DNA of 43,700 nt from Gnetum montanum (taxonomy: Eukaryota > Streptophyta > Gnetopsida > Gnetales > Gnetaceae), in assembly GCA_015680685.1 (NCBI GenBank), contig MNCI01015029.1, positions 852,426-896,125 of the forward strand. Direction: 5' to 3'. Shown here in pieces: positions 23,480 to 34,980 of the stretch. A program made the translations under genes and the position numbers. Below the pieces are notes generated by a model. The model was not told where the DNA came from, made no database searches, and worked only from the letters and a program-made list of their open reading frames with translations. Each line of letters begins with the position of its first letter. The first letter of the stretch is position 1.

Positions 23480-26400
23480 TGTTATAAATTCTAGATGTCC
23501 ATTTCCAAACATGCTAAGCAACAACACAATAGAAAAAACATGAGGAAATAAGTCTTTGGTTCTACAAAGAGGACATAAAAGAAAAACATTTACTATATGT
23601 TTCAAATGAATGCCTATAGGAAGACCTTGATAAATAAGACATCATAAAAAATATGAATGTTAAGAATTCTTCAAATATCTTTTATTTTCCTCATCCATAA
23701 GGATAATGATAATTATATTTTCTAGGTCTTATAGAATTTTTTATAGATAAAATTATGCTCACTAATAATCTTATAAGAAACATATCTACCATCCTTCCAA
23801 AAAATATCTAGAAAAGCCTGATGAAAATTATTGTTGAGTTTAAAAAAATTCTCAAGATTAGAATTTAATTTTTCAAAATTCTTTTTTCAGTTTCTATTCA
23901 AACCATAGAAGTTAGAAGCTTCACTCTCTAAGTAATCTATCTATCATGCATACGTAGATAAGAAATTTCAATGATACCAAATCTGCTCCAAGTGGTACAC
24001 AATCTAGATGCATTGGTAGCTTAAGCTTATTTATTAAAAGGATGCCACTATGGGCTAATTTGCTTAAGCATATTTTTTAAAACTATAATAGGATTGCAAT
24101 TCCAATGTTTCCTAAGCTTGCATCATGTCTTGCAAATTTGTTTAAGAATTAAAGAACCAAGAATAAAAATGGCCTAAAGATAAAGAAGATAGTGAAGAAA
24201 GTTATTAGAAAAATAAGAGTTATCATTTTAGGGTTTCCTTGTATAAGTCTATTTCTTAAAAGGAGCATCTAAACATCATCCTCATTAATGCACTTTACAA
24301 TGCATCTTACTGTAAAGAAATACCTTAGTTATAACAATTAATAAGGCTAGACCCTCTATCTTTCTTATTACTAGGGCAAATATTTCAAACAACTCTAGAA
24401 AAACCTTTTTTCTATGTTACTTAGTAGATTAAATAAACTAATAGATAATATGATCAATTCTCTTACAATAAATTTTAGAAGCATCTCAAAAACTAAAGTA
24501 ATAAATATGAGTTAACTAAAGCATTTATTTAATAACTAAAACTTTGCTAGCAATTATGAGCATTTTTCCTTTCCATATATCAAGCTTGTTTTTAATTTTA
24601 TCAATCATGTAATTCCACAAAATAGTAAGATTAAGCTTTGAAAGAAAAAGGTATCCTTAAAATTTTGAAGATAATATTTTTCAAGATTTTCTAAGGCTTA
24701 AGAGTAATCCACTTATCAATATTACCATTATAATAAATAACAAATTTTTGTTAGTTGATCTGAGAGCCATATAACGTGCAGTAATCCTTCACTTAAGGTA
24801 AAAAAATATTGAATGTTATTGAGATTTATTAATTATAAGAAAATAATCATCTACAAAGTGCATGTTAAGCATTTGCATACCTTAATCATTAATTGAAATT
24901 CCCTTAATGAAATTCCTTTGTAGATCATAATTACGATGTTGTGAAAAAAAAATCTATAGTAATAATAAAAGATAGGGGCCTAGAAAAAAACCTTGACAAA
25001 CTAACTATTGAAGAGAAACGAAGGAAATTAATACAAAATTAGTAGCAAATTAAGCATTAAAATAGGTGAGTAGGGTATGGATAAGTTGGATAAAATAATC
25101 ACCAAATCTTGGTTTATAAAGATAAAAAATAATGAAATTCCATTCCATCTTGTCTTGGTTAGTATCAAAATCCCATTGCATTCCTTTCCAAGTTGTAATA
25201 ACATTATTTAAGATATGTCTATCTGTAACAAAATCAATCTACTTGGGTTTAAAATGATATCTTGAATAACCTTCTAAATTTGGCAAGCCATGCATTTAGT
25301 TAAAATTTTAGAAGTATTATTAAGAAGAGTAATAAACATCCAATTACTACTATGTTGAAAATCTTCATTCATAGGAAGAAGACAAATCACACCTTTATTA
25401 ATAGTTTTTCCAAGAGAAACTTTTTTAATAACTTCTTAGAAAATATAAAAATGATAATATCTAATGAAGTCCCCATGCTTCTTAAAAAGCTCAATTAAAA
25501 AACCATTTAAACTTAGAGCTTTATCATTTATTAATGTATAGACCACTACTTTGATTTCTTTTGTTGTAATTTCTATTGCAAGAAAAATTTCTTGTGCTTC
25601 TGTTATAAGATGAGGAATATGCATACTAAAGGCATGAAGTGATTCCATGCCAAAATATTTAGAAAAAAATGATTCATTAAATATATTTTTTAATGATGAA
25701 ATCATTTATATAAAGTGACTCTAGTTTAGGTACTTGATCCTTTTCTTTTTAAAATTTAAAAGCTTTCTTGTAAGGTTCATCTTCAATTTTTAGCTAACAC
25801 ATAAAACTTTTAGTGAGAGCCCTTTTAGCTTTAAGAGTATCCCAACATTGTTTAGCATAATGAGCTTTAGCCAAGATTTTTTGAGTTTCAAAATCAAAGA
25901 GATTTTTATCCAAAAGAATTTACATTTATTTTTTACAAATTCTACAAGATCTTCTTTAACCTTATGCTTATGATTAGCAAATTTCTTTTCAAATTATCTA
26001 ACATTATTTCTAACTCTACAAGTAGTTTGTTACTACTAGTCAATCCAACCAATATCACCAATAGGATTTTTTTCAACATTTCATAAAGACTTCAAAATAT
26101 TTTTCCTACTCAATTCTATGAACATATTAGCATTCATACAAAAAAGCTCATATTATCAAAAGGATGAAGCATTAATACTAGAGAGAAGAATGCTAATTGA
26201 AAAATGGGTTGACAAAGTAGTATCTGTATGCATTTCTACTCTTCTTATAGGATTCTAAAATAACATTAGAGATGTAAAATCTATCAAGTTGATAATAAAT
26301 TCTATCATTTCCTTGTTGATAATTACACCAAGTATAATGTTTTTATACAAATTAGATGAGAATAAAGAGCTAACATCATAAACAAAATATTATTTATTAA

Positions 26401-26935
26401 AATTACACCAATCTTCATCTTCTTCTTCTTCTTTTGAGAAGATATATTAGAAGGAAGACCATCAAATTTATCTAAATGACTTTCAATCATAGTAAAATCA
26501 CCTCCAATAATCCAAAAAACTTTAGGTAGAGATAGAAAATATTTTAAAAAATCTGATTAATCTTTCGAATTATTAGAGCATAAATATTATAAACACTAAA
26601 GGTAACTTTTTTACTATGATAAATAATCTAAATAAGTCTATCAAGGTTATCAAAACTAGAATTTAAAACCTTTCCAGTCTAATTTTTATAAACAAGAATA
26701 GCAACACCTTCTTTATTAACTTCATGAGTATAAGAAAAAGTAATGCAATTTTTAAAAATGCATTTACCAACGCAATTAATATTATAAGATGAAAACTTGA
26801 TTTTTTGCATGAAAAGAAAATTTTAAGATAAATGCTGATTTAAATGATACTCATTAACAATCCTTACTTGGGACCTATCAGAAATGCCATGAACATTCCA
26901 TTATAAAATTAACATTGAGATGTGTGGGAGGAGGG
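23480..26935 (-). pseudogene. LINE ORF2 relic: endonuclease, reverse transcriptase, zf-RVT
   Basis: The endonuclease starts with ILQWNVHGISDRS at about 26,900 (family pattern SWNxRGL), followed by HEVNKEGVAILVYKN. The RT start reads TTKEIKVVVYTLINDKALSL with NGFLIELF (25,575-25,490; family KAPGPDGF...FF). Further on are VTDRHIL, FGDYF and GMQMLNMHFVDDYFLI near 24,860, where the family has the F-A-D-D catalytic site; Val replaces Ala but both Asp remain. The tail has LLCPLCRTKDLFPHVF at about 23,580, matching the C-x2-C...H zf-RVT block. Function in life would be target-primed reverse transcription; this copy is dead. Confidence 0.85.
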
Positions 26936-27279
26936 CCCCATCCTTGATTTTTTAAGCTTATCTTTTGTCTCACAATTCATATCATTAATAAGTGAAAAGC
27001 CATTATCCAATAAAAAAAATATTTGGAATAATAGGAGAAGTAGAAAGAGAATGATATACCTCTAGGGATTTTAAATTAAAATTAATAGTTGCATACTTCT
27101 TATTTTTATGTTGCATTGATTAAAATCCATCTACATTAATACTTTTATTACTAGTCCTTGTTGAAAACTCCTTTTTTTCTAAAAAAGAATTCTCTTTAGA
27201 TAGAAAGAATATACTAACACCTTTAAAATTAAAAGGATTAGTAAAATGTTAAGAACATGTTGAAGAAGATTTCATGTGT

Positions 27280-27820
27280 GCTTGCTGAAAATTACTATTA
27301 TTTTTTTAAAAAAAAATTGTTATTTTTTCTTCCTCAGAAACCACTTTTTTATTGGGAATAGGATAGATTCTAATAGCATGGCCTTCATGATGACAATAGC
27401 TACAACATCCTCCCAAATTATAATATGTAATTTTTTGAAAACTACACTGATTACTGACCTTACATTTTAATTTTATCTTCTTTTGTTGTAAACTATGCAC
27501 TACACATCATCTATTAATGTTTTTAGCTCTATATTTAGGATTCTACTAATGCTCCCAATAATTTCTCTTTCAACACTTAGAAAAATAAGAAGAAGATTTT
27601 CTAATTTAATCCATTAAGGAATTTTAGAATAATCAAAAGAATATGGATTAAAAACCTCTTTTCATAATGATTCAATTTAATAATCCAATAGATATTTTCT
27701 TCTATCTCTACCTCTACTAATATTTTAAAAAAATTTCATTGGAAAATTTTTTCTCAACTATTAATGATATGGAATGTGAGATAAATGCTAAGATTGAGAA
27801 ATCAAGATGGGGGCTTTTCT
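27280..27820 (-). pseudogene. LINE ORF1 relic, C-terminal part
   Basis: The minus strand reads YSFDYSKIP-WIKLENLPL (about 27,640-27,580), matching the W-x-x-L-x-x-L-P core of DUF4283, and then at about 27,412-27,360 CSYCHHEGHAIRIYPIPNKK, a CCHC zinc knuckle in which the last Cys has become Tyr. This is the usual end of a plant LINE ORF1. ORF2 begins about 350 bp further along. Confidence 0.7.
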
Positions 27821-28916
27821 ACACATGTTCATGTTGTTATTATCATGGAATATTTGCAGCTTTTCAGATAGGTCCTAAGAAAATATTAACATGAGGTATC
27901 TTTTCAACAAATATTTATCTCTAGATTTTCTTTTACCTCAAGAGATTAAGATCTTAGCATATGATATTATTCTTTTGATAATTATAATTTTAAAAACTAC
28001 ATTGTTTTTTATGTTAATCATGAAGTTAATGGATGAGGTGTTGCTATTTTAGTTAATAAAATTTGGACTAGAAAACTTCTGAGTTTTGGCTCTTACAACC
28101 TTACTAGAGTTATTTGGATTGCTTATCGAAGTGATAAAGAAGGTTTTAGATTCTATAATAATAATGTGTTAGCCTAGTGGTAAGACTCTTGATTTGAAAA
28201 TTCCAAGTCATGAGTTCAATTCTAGTCAACAATACTAAGTAATAAAGTTCTAATTGAACTATATTACAATTATTTTAGCATTGTAATATCCCCCAATTTC
28301 CACCTTTACACTTTGTAATATTTATGTTCCTAATAAATCAAAAGATTGATTAGAGGTTTGGACATATCTTTTGTCTATGTATAAAGTTCTTAGAAGTAAT
28401 TTTATTATGGTTGAAAGTGATTTAGATAAATGTGATGGTCTTCCTCCTAATATGTCTTCATAAGAAAAAAAAAAGACTCATGTAATTTTTTTAAAAAATT
28501 ATTCTCTTTTTCATATTATCTTTTCTTCTCTAACCATTCAAATGAGAAAAATTATAATTGGTATAATTATTATTATAAAATGCTAGAATCTATTATTACT
28601 TGGATAGATTTTACATATCTTATGTTTTTTCTCAGAAGCCTATAGGAAAATTAGTAATGCATACATATGGTATTTTGTTAGGCCATTTCTACTATTTTTT
28701 TCTCCCTAGGATGGATTCGTATTTCTTTCAAAATTATAAGCTTTTTCATTTAAATGCTAATGCATTTATAGGACCCAGTGGGAAAAATATTTAAGTCTTT
28801 ATGGAATGTAGAAAAAATCTACTAGTGATATAGGTTAAATTGATTAGTGGTACTATAATACTTGCAAAGTTATAAATTATGCAAGATGGTTTGAAAAGTA
28901 ATTAGATAATAGAAAG
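27821..28916 (+). pseudogene. LINE ORF2 relic, endonuclease part, plus strand
   Basis: Begins LLSWNICSFSDRS at about 27,836, parallel to ILQWNVHGISDRS in the minus-strand LINE, then FLLPQEIKIL and HEVNGWGVAILV-like sequence, FRFYN, and after the SINE insertion IYVPNKSKD, with DLDKCDG near 28,420 in the GDFN position. It runs into the linker before RT (KNYKLF-like, about 28,735) and is cut at 28,916 by the minus-strand LTR element. The RT part of a same-family LINE reappears at 39,700. Several stops and frame changes. Confidence 0.75.
28160..28318 (+). mobile_element. tRNA-derived SINE, copy 1
   Basis: The head has a polymerase III A box (tagcctagtggtaagactc, from 28,170) and a B box (gagttcaattctag, from 28,222) at tRNA-like spacing, followed by a tRNA-unrelated body and a TTTGTAATA end. 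Removing it restores the LINE endonuclease codons for FYN-IYVP. A second copy of the same family is at 42,602-42,738 on the other strand. Confidence 0.75.
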
Positions 28917-29787
28917 TGATGTGGGGCCTATCTCAATAGATCATAAAAGAATCCATTCCATAAGCTTCCTAAGTAATTTTAGCTCAAAAAATAAAAACAA
29001 CACAATGAAATGAAGAAAATATCCCTTTTATTAAGAAACCTCTCAAAATGTAGAGAAATATGTCAAAGATGAGTAGTCAAGCTCAACTCACAACTCTCCC
29101 AAGGATGTTAGAGGCCATACATATTTCCTCTTAATCCTGAATTGCTCACAATGGAGCCAAAGCTCAAGAAAAGACACTTATAAGAGATTCTCTCAACCTC
29201 TCTCAAGTGCTCTTCCTTGCCCCTCACTCAAACACTTCTTGCGCAAGCTTTTTCCTTGTACAAGATCATAAAAGACGAGCCTTCTATCCTTGACTAGCCT
29301 TCTCCTTAAGACTAACTTGCTTCCTCTGATTAGCTTTCTCCCTTAGATTCTTATTTCTAACTTCTTGATGTGACCTTTCATCTTTCCTCCAATTTACCAT
29401 TTAATTTGATGTTTATTAAAATCCATACAAGATTTCTTGGATAAATAGGAGACATGTTTTCCAAGTGCATATATGTTAGAGGAGACATCATTGAATTGGA
29501 GGAGATGTCTTGGAGAAAACACCTTGTAGGAGACATCTTTCCTACCAAGGCCAAAAATAAAAATGTTTCTTTTTAGGTTTGAAATCTTTGGATTTCTTCG
29601 AAAAAAGTCTCCATAAATTCCTAAACCCCCTAAACTCATCAAAATGAGCCCAAAACACCTCCAAACATGCCAAAACATCTTAATATCATCATGAAAAAGG
29701 TCAACACAAGAAAACACACACAAACAAAATACACACACAACTAAGATACATTGACGATTATACAAGAGTTGGGTGATGTCCTGATCA
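28917..29787 (-). repeat. 3' LTR of the minus-strand element
   Basis: Plus-strand ends are TGATGTGG and CCTGATCA. It aligns with 38,964-39,690 through blocks such as ataagcttcc, cccttttattaag, caatggagccaaagctcaag and ggagacatct. The last 150 bp have no counterpart in the other LTR. Confidence 0.85.
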
Positions 29788-29801
29788 TCTCTCCCACCCT
29801 T
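29788..29801 (-). other. polypurine tract
   Basis: Read on the minus strand the sequence is aagggtgggagaga, immediately before the LTR start TGATCAGG. This fixes the direction of the element. Confidence 0.75.
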
Positions 29802-30123
29802 AAAAATATCATGCTTAATGGACTTTCATAAACTCAAGGTCATCACACTTAGCACAAGTTCATCACACTTAGCACAATAATTAAGACTTAATGCATAAAA
29901 ATATAAGAATGAATATCAATTGAGGTTTTGGATTTAAAATTCTCTTACTTATGGAGGCTTGTCCTCATGTCCCATCATGCTTCCTTCATCTAATCATCTC
30001 TTTGAAATGCTTCCATTGCATCCCCACAATAACTCAAACATATGAAAAATCAAGTAAAAGAAGAAGAAAAAGGATTATGCTTTTTTAACCTAATATTCTT
30101 TCTTTCCTTTGTTTTCCTTTTCT

Positions 30124-30534
30124 TTACCTTCTTCTTCTTAGTTTAAGAAGACTCTCACTTAGCTTCCTTTGATCATTAGCATCACAATGCATATTTTTTT
30201 CATGTTGCTCATCTATCTCACAACCAAGATATTCAAATTCATCACAAGCAATGTTCACACAAACATCAATAATGATCTTCTCACAAGGACTATGCCAATA
30301 ACCATCATCATTAAACAAATTTTCATTATTAGTCTTCCTTTCACTAACAATGGCATCAAATTTCACATTTTTCTCATCATTTACAACATGACTCACAATT
30401 TCATCATAATCATCACAATGATCATGATTCTCCTCATCACAATTGAACAAATCACTACCAAGGTGAAGTTAAAAACTAGCATCCATCACACTAGCTTCAA
30501 CATGAGAGACATTACTAACATTTGCAAGGTAAAG
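30124..30534 (-). pseudogene. internal ORF of the minus-strand element, C-terminal part
   Basis: An acidic frame rich in Asp, Glu, His and Asn (for example CDEENHDHCDDYDE), open for 108 codons (30,450-30,124) and readable to the edge of the nested element with one further stop. After removing the nested element and one copy of CTTAG, it joins in frame to the piece ending at 37,758. I do not recognise the protein. Position after the primer-site side suggests a gag-like product, but there is no zinc knuckle. Confidence 0.5.
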
Positions 30535-30539
30535 CTTAG

Positions 30540-31500
30540 TGATGAGATGCGATATGCACAAGCTGCAATATCGCATCCCCTGCGATATTGCGTACACGAT
30601 ATTGCATCATCCCCTGCGATATCGCGTATGCGATATCGCGGTCCACCGCCAAATCTATAAATAAGAGGCGGCACTCCCCTCATTTGGATATAGAGGTTAG
30701 AAGTAGCGAAGCTCTGGCGGATTGATCACCCCAGAGATAGAATACTTTTCCATGTTCCCACAGTAGGAGTCCCCTAAGTGAACGGTTCTTTATTCGAGCA
30801 GCTTTGTACCTGAATGCAAGTTGTGTACGACAATAAAGATAAGATTTGTGGATAAACCTTGTAGTACATGGATAGGTTTATTTAATGTTATTTACTACTT
30901 TCCTAGTAGCACGACATGAGTATGACTTGGTTACGAGCATTGACAAATGTTTACGGCTAGCCAAGGAATTGGCTAGTCATCGTGATTAGATTCTCTCACC
31001 CTTATCTCCTAGAACGTGGGATGAGTACAACTTGATTACGAGCATCTACGGATGTGTACAGCTAGTCAAGGAATTGGCTGCTAGTCACACTTAGGCTATT
31101 TAGGTGCCTCAGTACGACTTCTTCAAGCATGTGTGTTATGTGTGGTAATCCTAGTAATGATTATGTTTGGTAGCCATAGTTGCACAGTTCAGGGTGTGTA
31201 CGACAAGTGGGAACGGATGCTGATGCTAGGACTTAGTGCTGTAGTTAGAGTTAGTTTTAGTCTCTCAACCCTTCACCCTTTATCATAGGAGATAAACCTG
31301 AAAAGACCAAAAAAATCATATACCTCGGACTTACTTAACCATACACTGTGACAACAACAAGTAAGTCTGGGAAGATAATGATTAATTAACCCCAAGTGTT
31401 CCTTGTGGTGTTTAGGCATTTAGTCTGTAGAGTTTGACTGGATCGCACGTGCTATGCTCATTTCATATGGTTGAGTGTAGGGGTACCTTGCCACTCATCA
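30540..31500 (+). repeat. 5' LTR of the gag-protease element
   Basis: Starts TGATGAG and ends CTCATCA. The first 100 bp are packed with GATATCGC-type palindromes, and TATAAATA at 30,656-30,663 is a good promoter box. Long exact blocks are shared with the 3' LTR (for example around 31,263-31,340 and 37,510-37,587). Confidence 0.95.
30546..30641 (+). promoter_or_regulatory. array of GATATCGC palindromes in U3
   Basis: Repeated half-sites and palindromes such as tgcgatatcgcgtatgcgatatcgcgg lie within 95 bp just upstream of the TATA box; the same class of array is at 36,830-36,920 in the 3' LTR with a different arrangement. Could bind a transcription factor or form hairpins. Confidence 0.6.
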
Positions 31501-31501
31501 T

Positions 31502-31521
31502 TGGTACCGTTGTTAGGGACT
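31502..31521 (+). other. primer binding site, tRNA-Asp type
   Basis: tggtaccgttgttagggac, one base after the 5' LTR, equals the plant Athila/Tat site TGGCGCCGTTGCCGGGGAC except for C-to-T and G-to-A changes. Confidence 0.8.
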
Positions 31522-31641
31522 AAGTGTTTGTACGCCAATTAGAACATTAGGAAATATTTTACATCGTTGTGAGCCTAAACGAACCTTTGGATTAATTAGT
31601 TAAACAAGAACATATATAACAGTGAAATGCACACCAATAAA

Positions 31642-34600
31642 ATGGCTTCTTCTCATAAGGTTAACTCACCTAGGGATAACACAGAAGACAGTCAGCGACA
31701 TACACATAACTTGAACTAGCCAAGTCCTAAATAATATAAGATAGTTTATACTCATCCCAATGAGTATATTCCTGATTACACTTTTATCCTCCATTAGGAT
31801 GAATAGTTGCGCTGGAGAGATTTGTTTGGTAACATAGTTTTACCACCAGATCGATCTATTCCAAACATGCTCTTCCGTGCCTTAGCACAGATTGGCATGC
31901 TGGACTTATTTGCTAAATACATTGCTGGAGAATATGATATAAGGGATTATCATCCCACCACTTTGCAATGTATGAGGGACGAAAGGCAGGATAGCCAACA
32001 CTCATTGTTGAAGGGCAAGGTCCCCCATGTCCTTAGTGAAATAGGAGACAAGGAACCCCTCACAATGGGTTTCTTAGGAAATGATGTTCCTCCTCCTCAC
32101 AATGGTGAAGAGGTTAGGCATCAGAGCCTTCAATCAACTATACATGCTATAGGCTCTGATCCCCATGAACACTAACTGTTCATGGTAGGAACAACCACTC
32201 ACATGAAGGATGGACACTTTGATCGTCACAACGATTGGGGTTGAAGCAGCTGAAGAGAAGGTAAGAAACATTGCCATGGTGATGGATCTCCTTCTTCTTC
32301 TCCTTCATCTCACCATTCACACCCTCCTTCCACATCTAGGCGCAACCATCGTGAGCACAACGGAGAGGGTAAAAGTAAGGAAGATGAAAGACCTTGACAG
32401 GAAGGTCGGGAGTTAGGACAAGGGCAAGGACGTAGGGAGAGTAGGGAACCACCATGAAGACATCATAAATGTCATGATAGGGATGATCATGAAGAACCCC
32501 TACTGGCAACCCGAAGCATGTTAGACATCACAGAGGTAGTTAGGATCCCCGCAAGGCACTTAAAAGACAGCAGGATCAAGCGTTTGGACATAAATAATAT
32601 TCCACGTTTTGAAGGTGGATACAACGATGATCCTCAACATCATTTATAGGTATTCCACGATGCTTGTGCCTTGCAAAATATAGATAATGAGTGGCAGAAG
32701 CTTAAGTTGTTCCCAAGGACACTCACTAAAGAAGCAGAGAGCTAGTACCAGTCCTTAGAATCGGAAACCATTAGGAGGTGGAGTATGATGCTTGAACTGT
32801 TCAACAAAAAATATCAAATATACTCCAGAGTATCCAATTTGTATAAGCAGATCCAAGGCTAGAAACAAGGTGCTTATGAACCCTTTGATGCTACCATGGC
32901 CCGTTACTATACACTGCTACATCATTGTCCGATCCATGGGTATGCTAAGTGCGATCAACCTCACCACATCGTGGATGGGCTACGAAATGAAATGAGAAGA
33001 ACTCTTGGGACTGACGCCCAAGGGAGACTTTCCCAACTGAGAGCCCATGAAGTTGAAAGTTTGTTGGAACAAGTAGTGCAAGAAGAGGGTGAGCTACATT
33101 AGAGGGAAAGTGCGGAAGAATACAACCGTGATCCCTCCCTTTGCAAGAAGGAAGTGAAATTCTATGATGAGGAGGATGAGTCACCACTTGAAGAGTTGGT
33201 GAATCAGAAAACCTTGCCGATCCAAAAGTTAACAACCGAGGTATCAGCTAAGGTAGACCAAATGTGGGATTCCTTAGACTCAAGAATAGAAATAGTCTTA
33301 AACATTGTAGAAGATTCTAAGGTAGAACAAAGTAGTGACAAAGGCAAAACTAAGTAGAGAAACTTAAGCCCTGCACATAACAAGGGTAAGGGGAAAATTC
33401 TTATTTCCGATGAGCTTGTGAATTTTGATTCAGACAATGATAGTGGATGTGAGATCTGCTACTATGACCATCATAAGGGATGTTGCCCAATTATCTCACA
33501 TTTGTAGGATTCTGGGGTGTATGCATTAAATCCAAGACTTAATCAACGGCAAACACCTCGAAGGTTACCTTATCCACAAGGTAACCCAAGGCAGTTCCAC
33601 CAACCCTTAACATATTAACCAAGTGGAATGCCTCCACAGCCTATTGGATAACATTAGTAGTGGCAATACCCATAGTCATGAGGGATGCCACCATCAATAC
33701 ATCAATACCCTTACCGGCAGCTCGATCCTTACGATTATTATGTGCAACAGCCAGTTTCTCTAAGTGACTCTATGGGTCACACTACTCCCCAACGTGACTA
33801 CCAAGATCAGGAGTACTTCAGGAGGATTCATTCTCCTTCGGGAGATATCTCACATTCAGCCCATCCTCTAACTCCACCTGCACCTCTTCCACCTGTAGTT
33901 CTCATACAACCTATTCTAACAATGTAGGGGGAATTACCTACCCAACCACAGCAACGTAACGCCGCGAGAGCTGTAAATATTTAGCATGTAAATATCCAAC
34001 TGGGTGCTGGTTCTGAAAACTATACAAAGAAGAGACCCTTTTTCAAAACTAGGAGCCCATACAAACTCTTGCAACAACAAGCGGTTGGGCACATGTATAG
34101 GCCTCTAACCACTAACGCTTCGGAGAACCCTTCAGTCCAACAACTAAGTACACAAACGGTTATGTTAACACATACCGTAACTAACTGGATAAAGGTGGGC
34201 CACCTTCCCAGGAAACTATCTGACCCTGGGAACTCCTTAATTCATTTATAGATCACCGAAAATGTACCACATTGAGCTCTTCTTGACTCAGGTTCCGGAG
34301 TCAACCTAATTTCACAAAAGATGTATCAAGCCTGGAACCTGCCCCAACTTAAGAAGAGTAACATACAACTGGAGCTGGCTGAGCAGTCCATCACCATTAC
34401 CTTAGGATTGGTGGAGGACATTATCACCACTGTGTGTGGGTGGTCATACCTAGTTGATTTCTTGGTGATTGAGTTTAGCAACGAAGGGGGCTTCCCCATT
34501 ATAATGGGAAGGCCATGGCTAAGTACCGTAGACATGTACCTAGGAATCCATGATCTTTCCTTGCAAATTTCTAAGATGAATATTTACGGAAAGATGGAGA

Positions 34601-34980
34601 AGAGGAAAGTTCCATGCATCACATACAGTGATTCATCAGGTGATGACATGGAGGATATGTCTCCATGTGAGAGGTGTGCCTATGAGAATGAGAAATAAAG
34701 ATGTCTGTATGTAGCAACCATGCAATGAGTAGTAGACACCCCATGGTTGACAGCCACTCAAAGAAGCAAGAAAATATGCATAGAACAAACTGAGGAGACA
34801 ACTCATGCTAACAATGAAAGCATATATACATTGGAACATGAGCATCGCCAACTTCGACCCCTGAATCTAAGATCATCAATTGGGAGAAGTTGGGCTCTTC
34901 TTAGAAATTCAAATAGACGCTCATTATTTTGGATCTCGCCCTTACAACTCAAGCATGGGGGAGATGGCCACCTATGCTAA
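31642..34980 (+). pseudogene. gag-protease polyprotein, 1,112 codons, 27 stops, no frameshift
   Basis: One frame runs from ATG 31,642 to TAA 34,978-34,980. In order: a basic/Ser-rich N-terminal half; a retrotransposon gag domain near residues 315-490 (PRFEGGYNDDPQHHL, KLFPRTLTKEAES-YQSL, with a stop where Trp is expected); an acidic linker; a CCHC-like knuckle CEICYYDHHKGCC near residue 603; a Pro/Gln-rich segment around 680-770; and a retropepsin domain with LLDSGSGVNLIS (residue 882 is the catalytic Asp) and IIMGRPWL near 953. I count 27 internal stops, each one transition from Gln, Arg or Trp, and no indel that shifts the frame. The role would be capsid formation and maturation. No RT follows. 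Confidence 0.9.

Larger units (their letters stand above)
23390..27820 (-). mobile_element. LINE (L1-type) relic, minus strand
   Basis: All parts of a plant L1-type LINE lie in order on the minus strand: the end of ORF1 (27,820-27,280), then ORF2 with endonuclease (about 26,935-25,950), reverse transcriptase (25,705-24,450) and a C-terminal zinc-binding block (about 23,640-23,490). Many stops and frameshifts make it inactive. The 3' end near 23,390 is estimated because no clear poly-A tail is left. A relative lies head to head with it at 27,820. Confidence 0.85.

Noticed and set aside
28165-28235. Functional tRNA gene
   Set aside because: The A and B boxes are degenerate and the arms do not pair as a cloverleaf; it has a SINE body and a second dispersed copy.
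30169-30660. 163-codon plus-strand frame
   Set aside because: Mostly antisense to the internal ORF of the minus-strand element, and it runs across the insertion border into the nested LTR.
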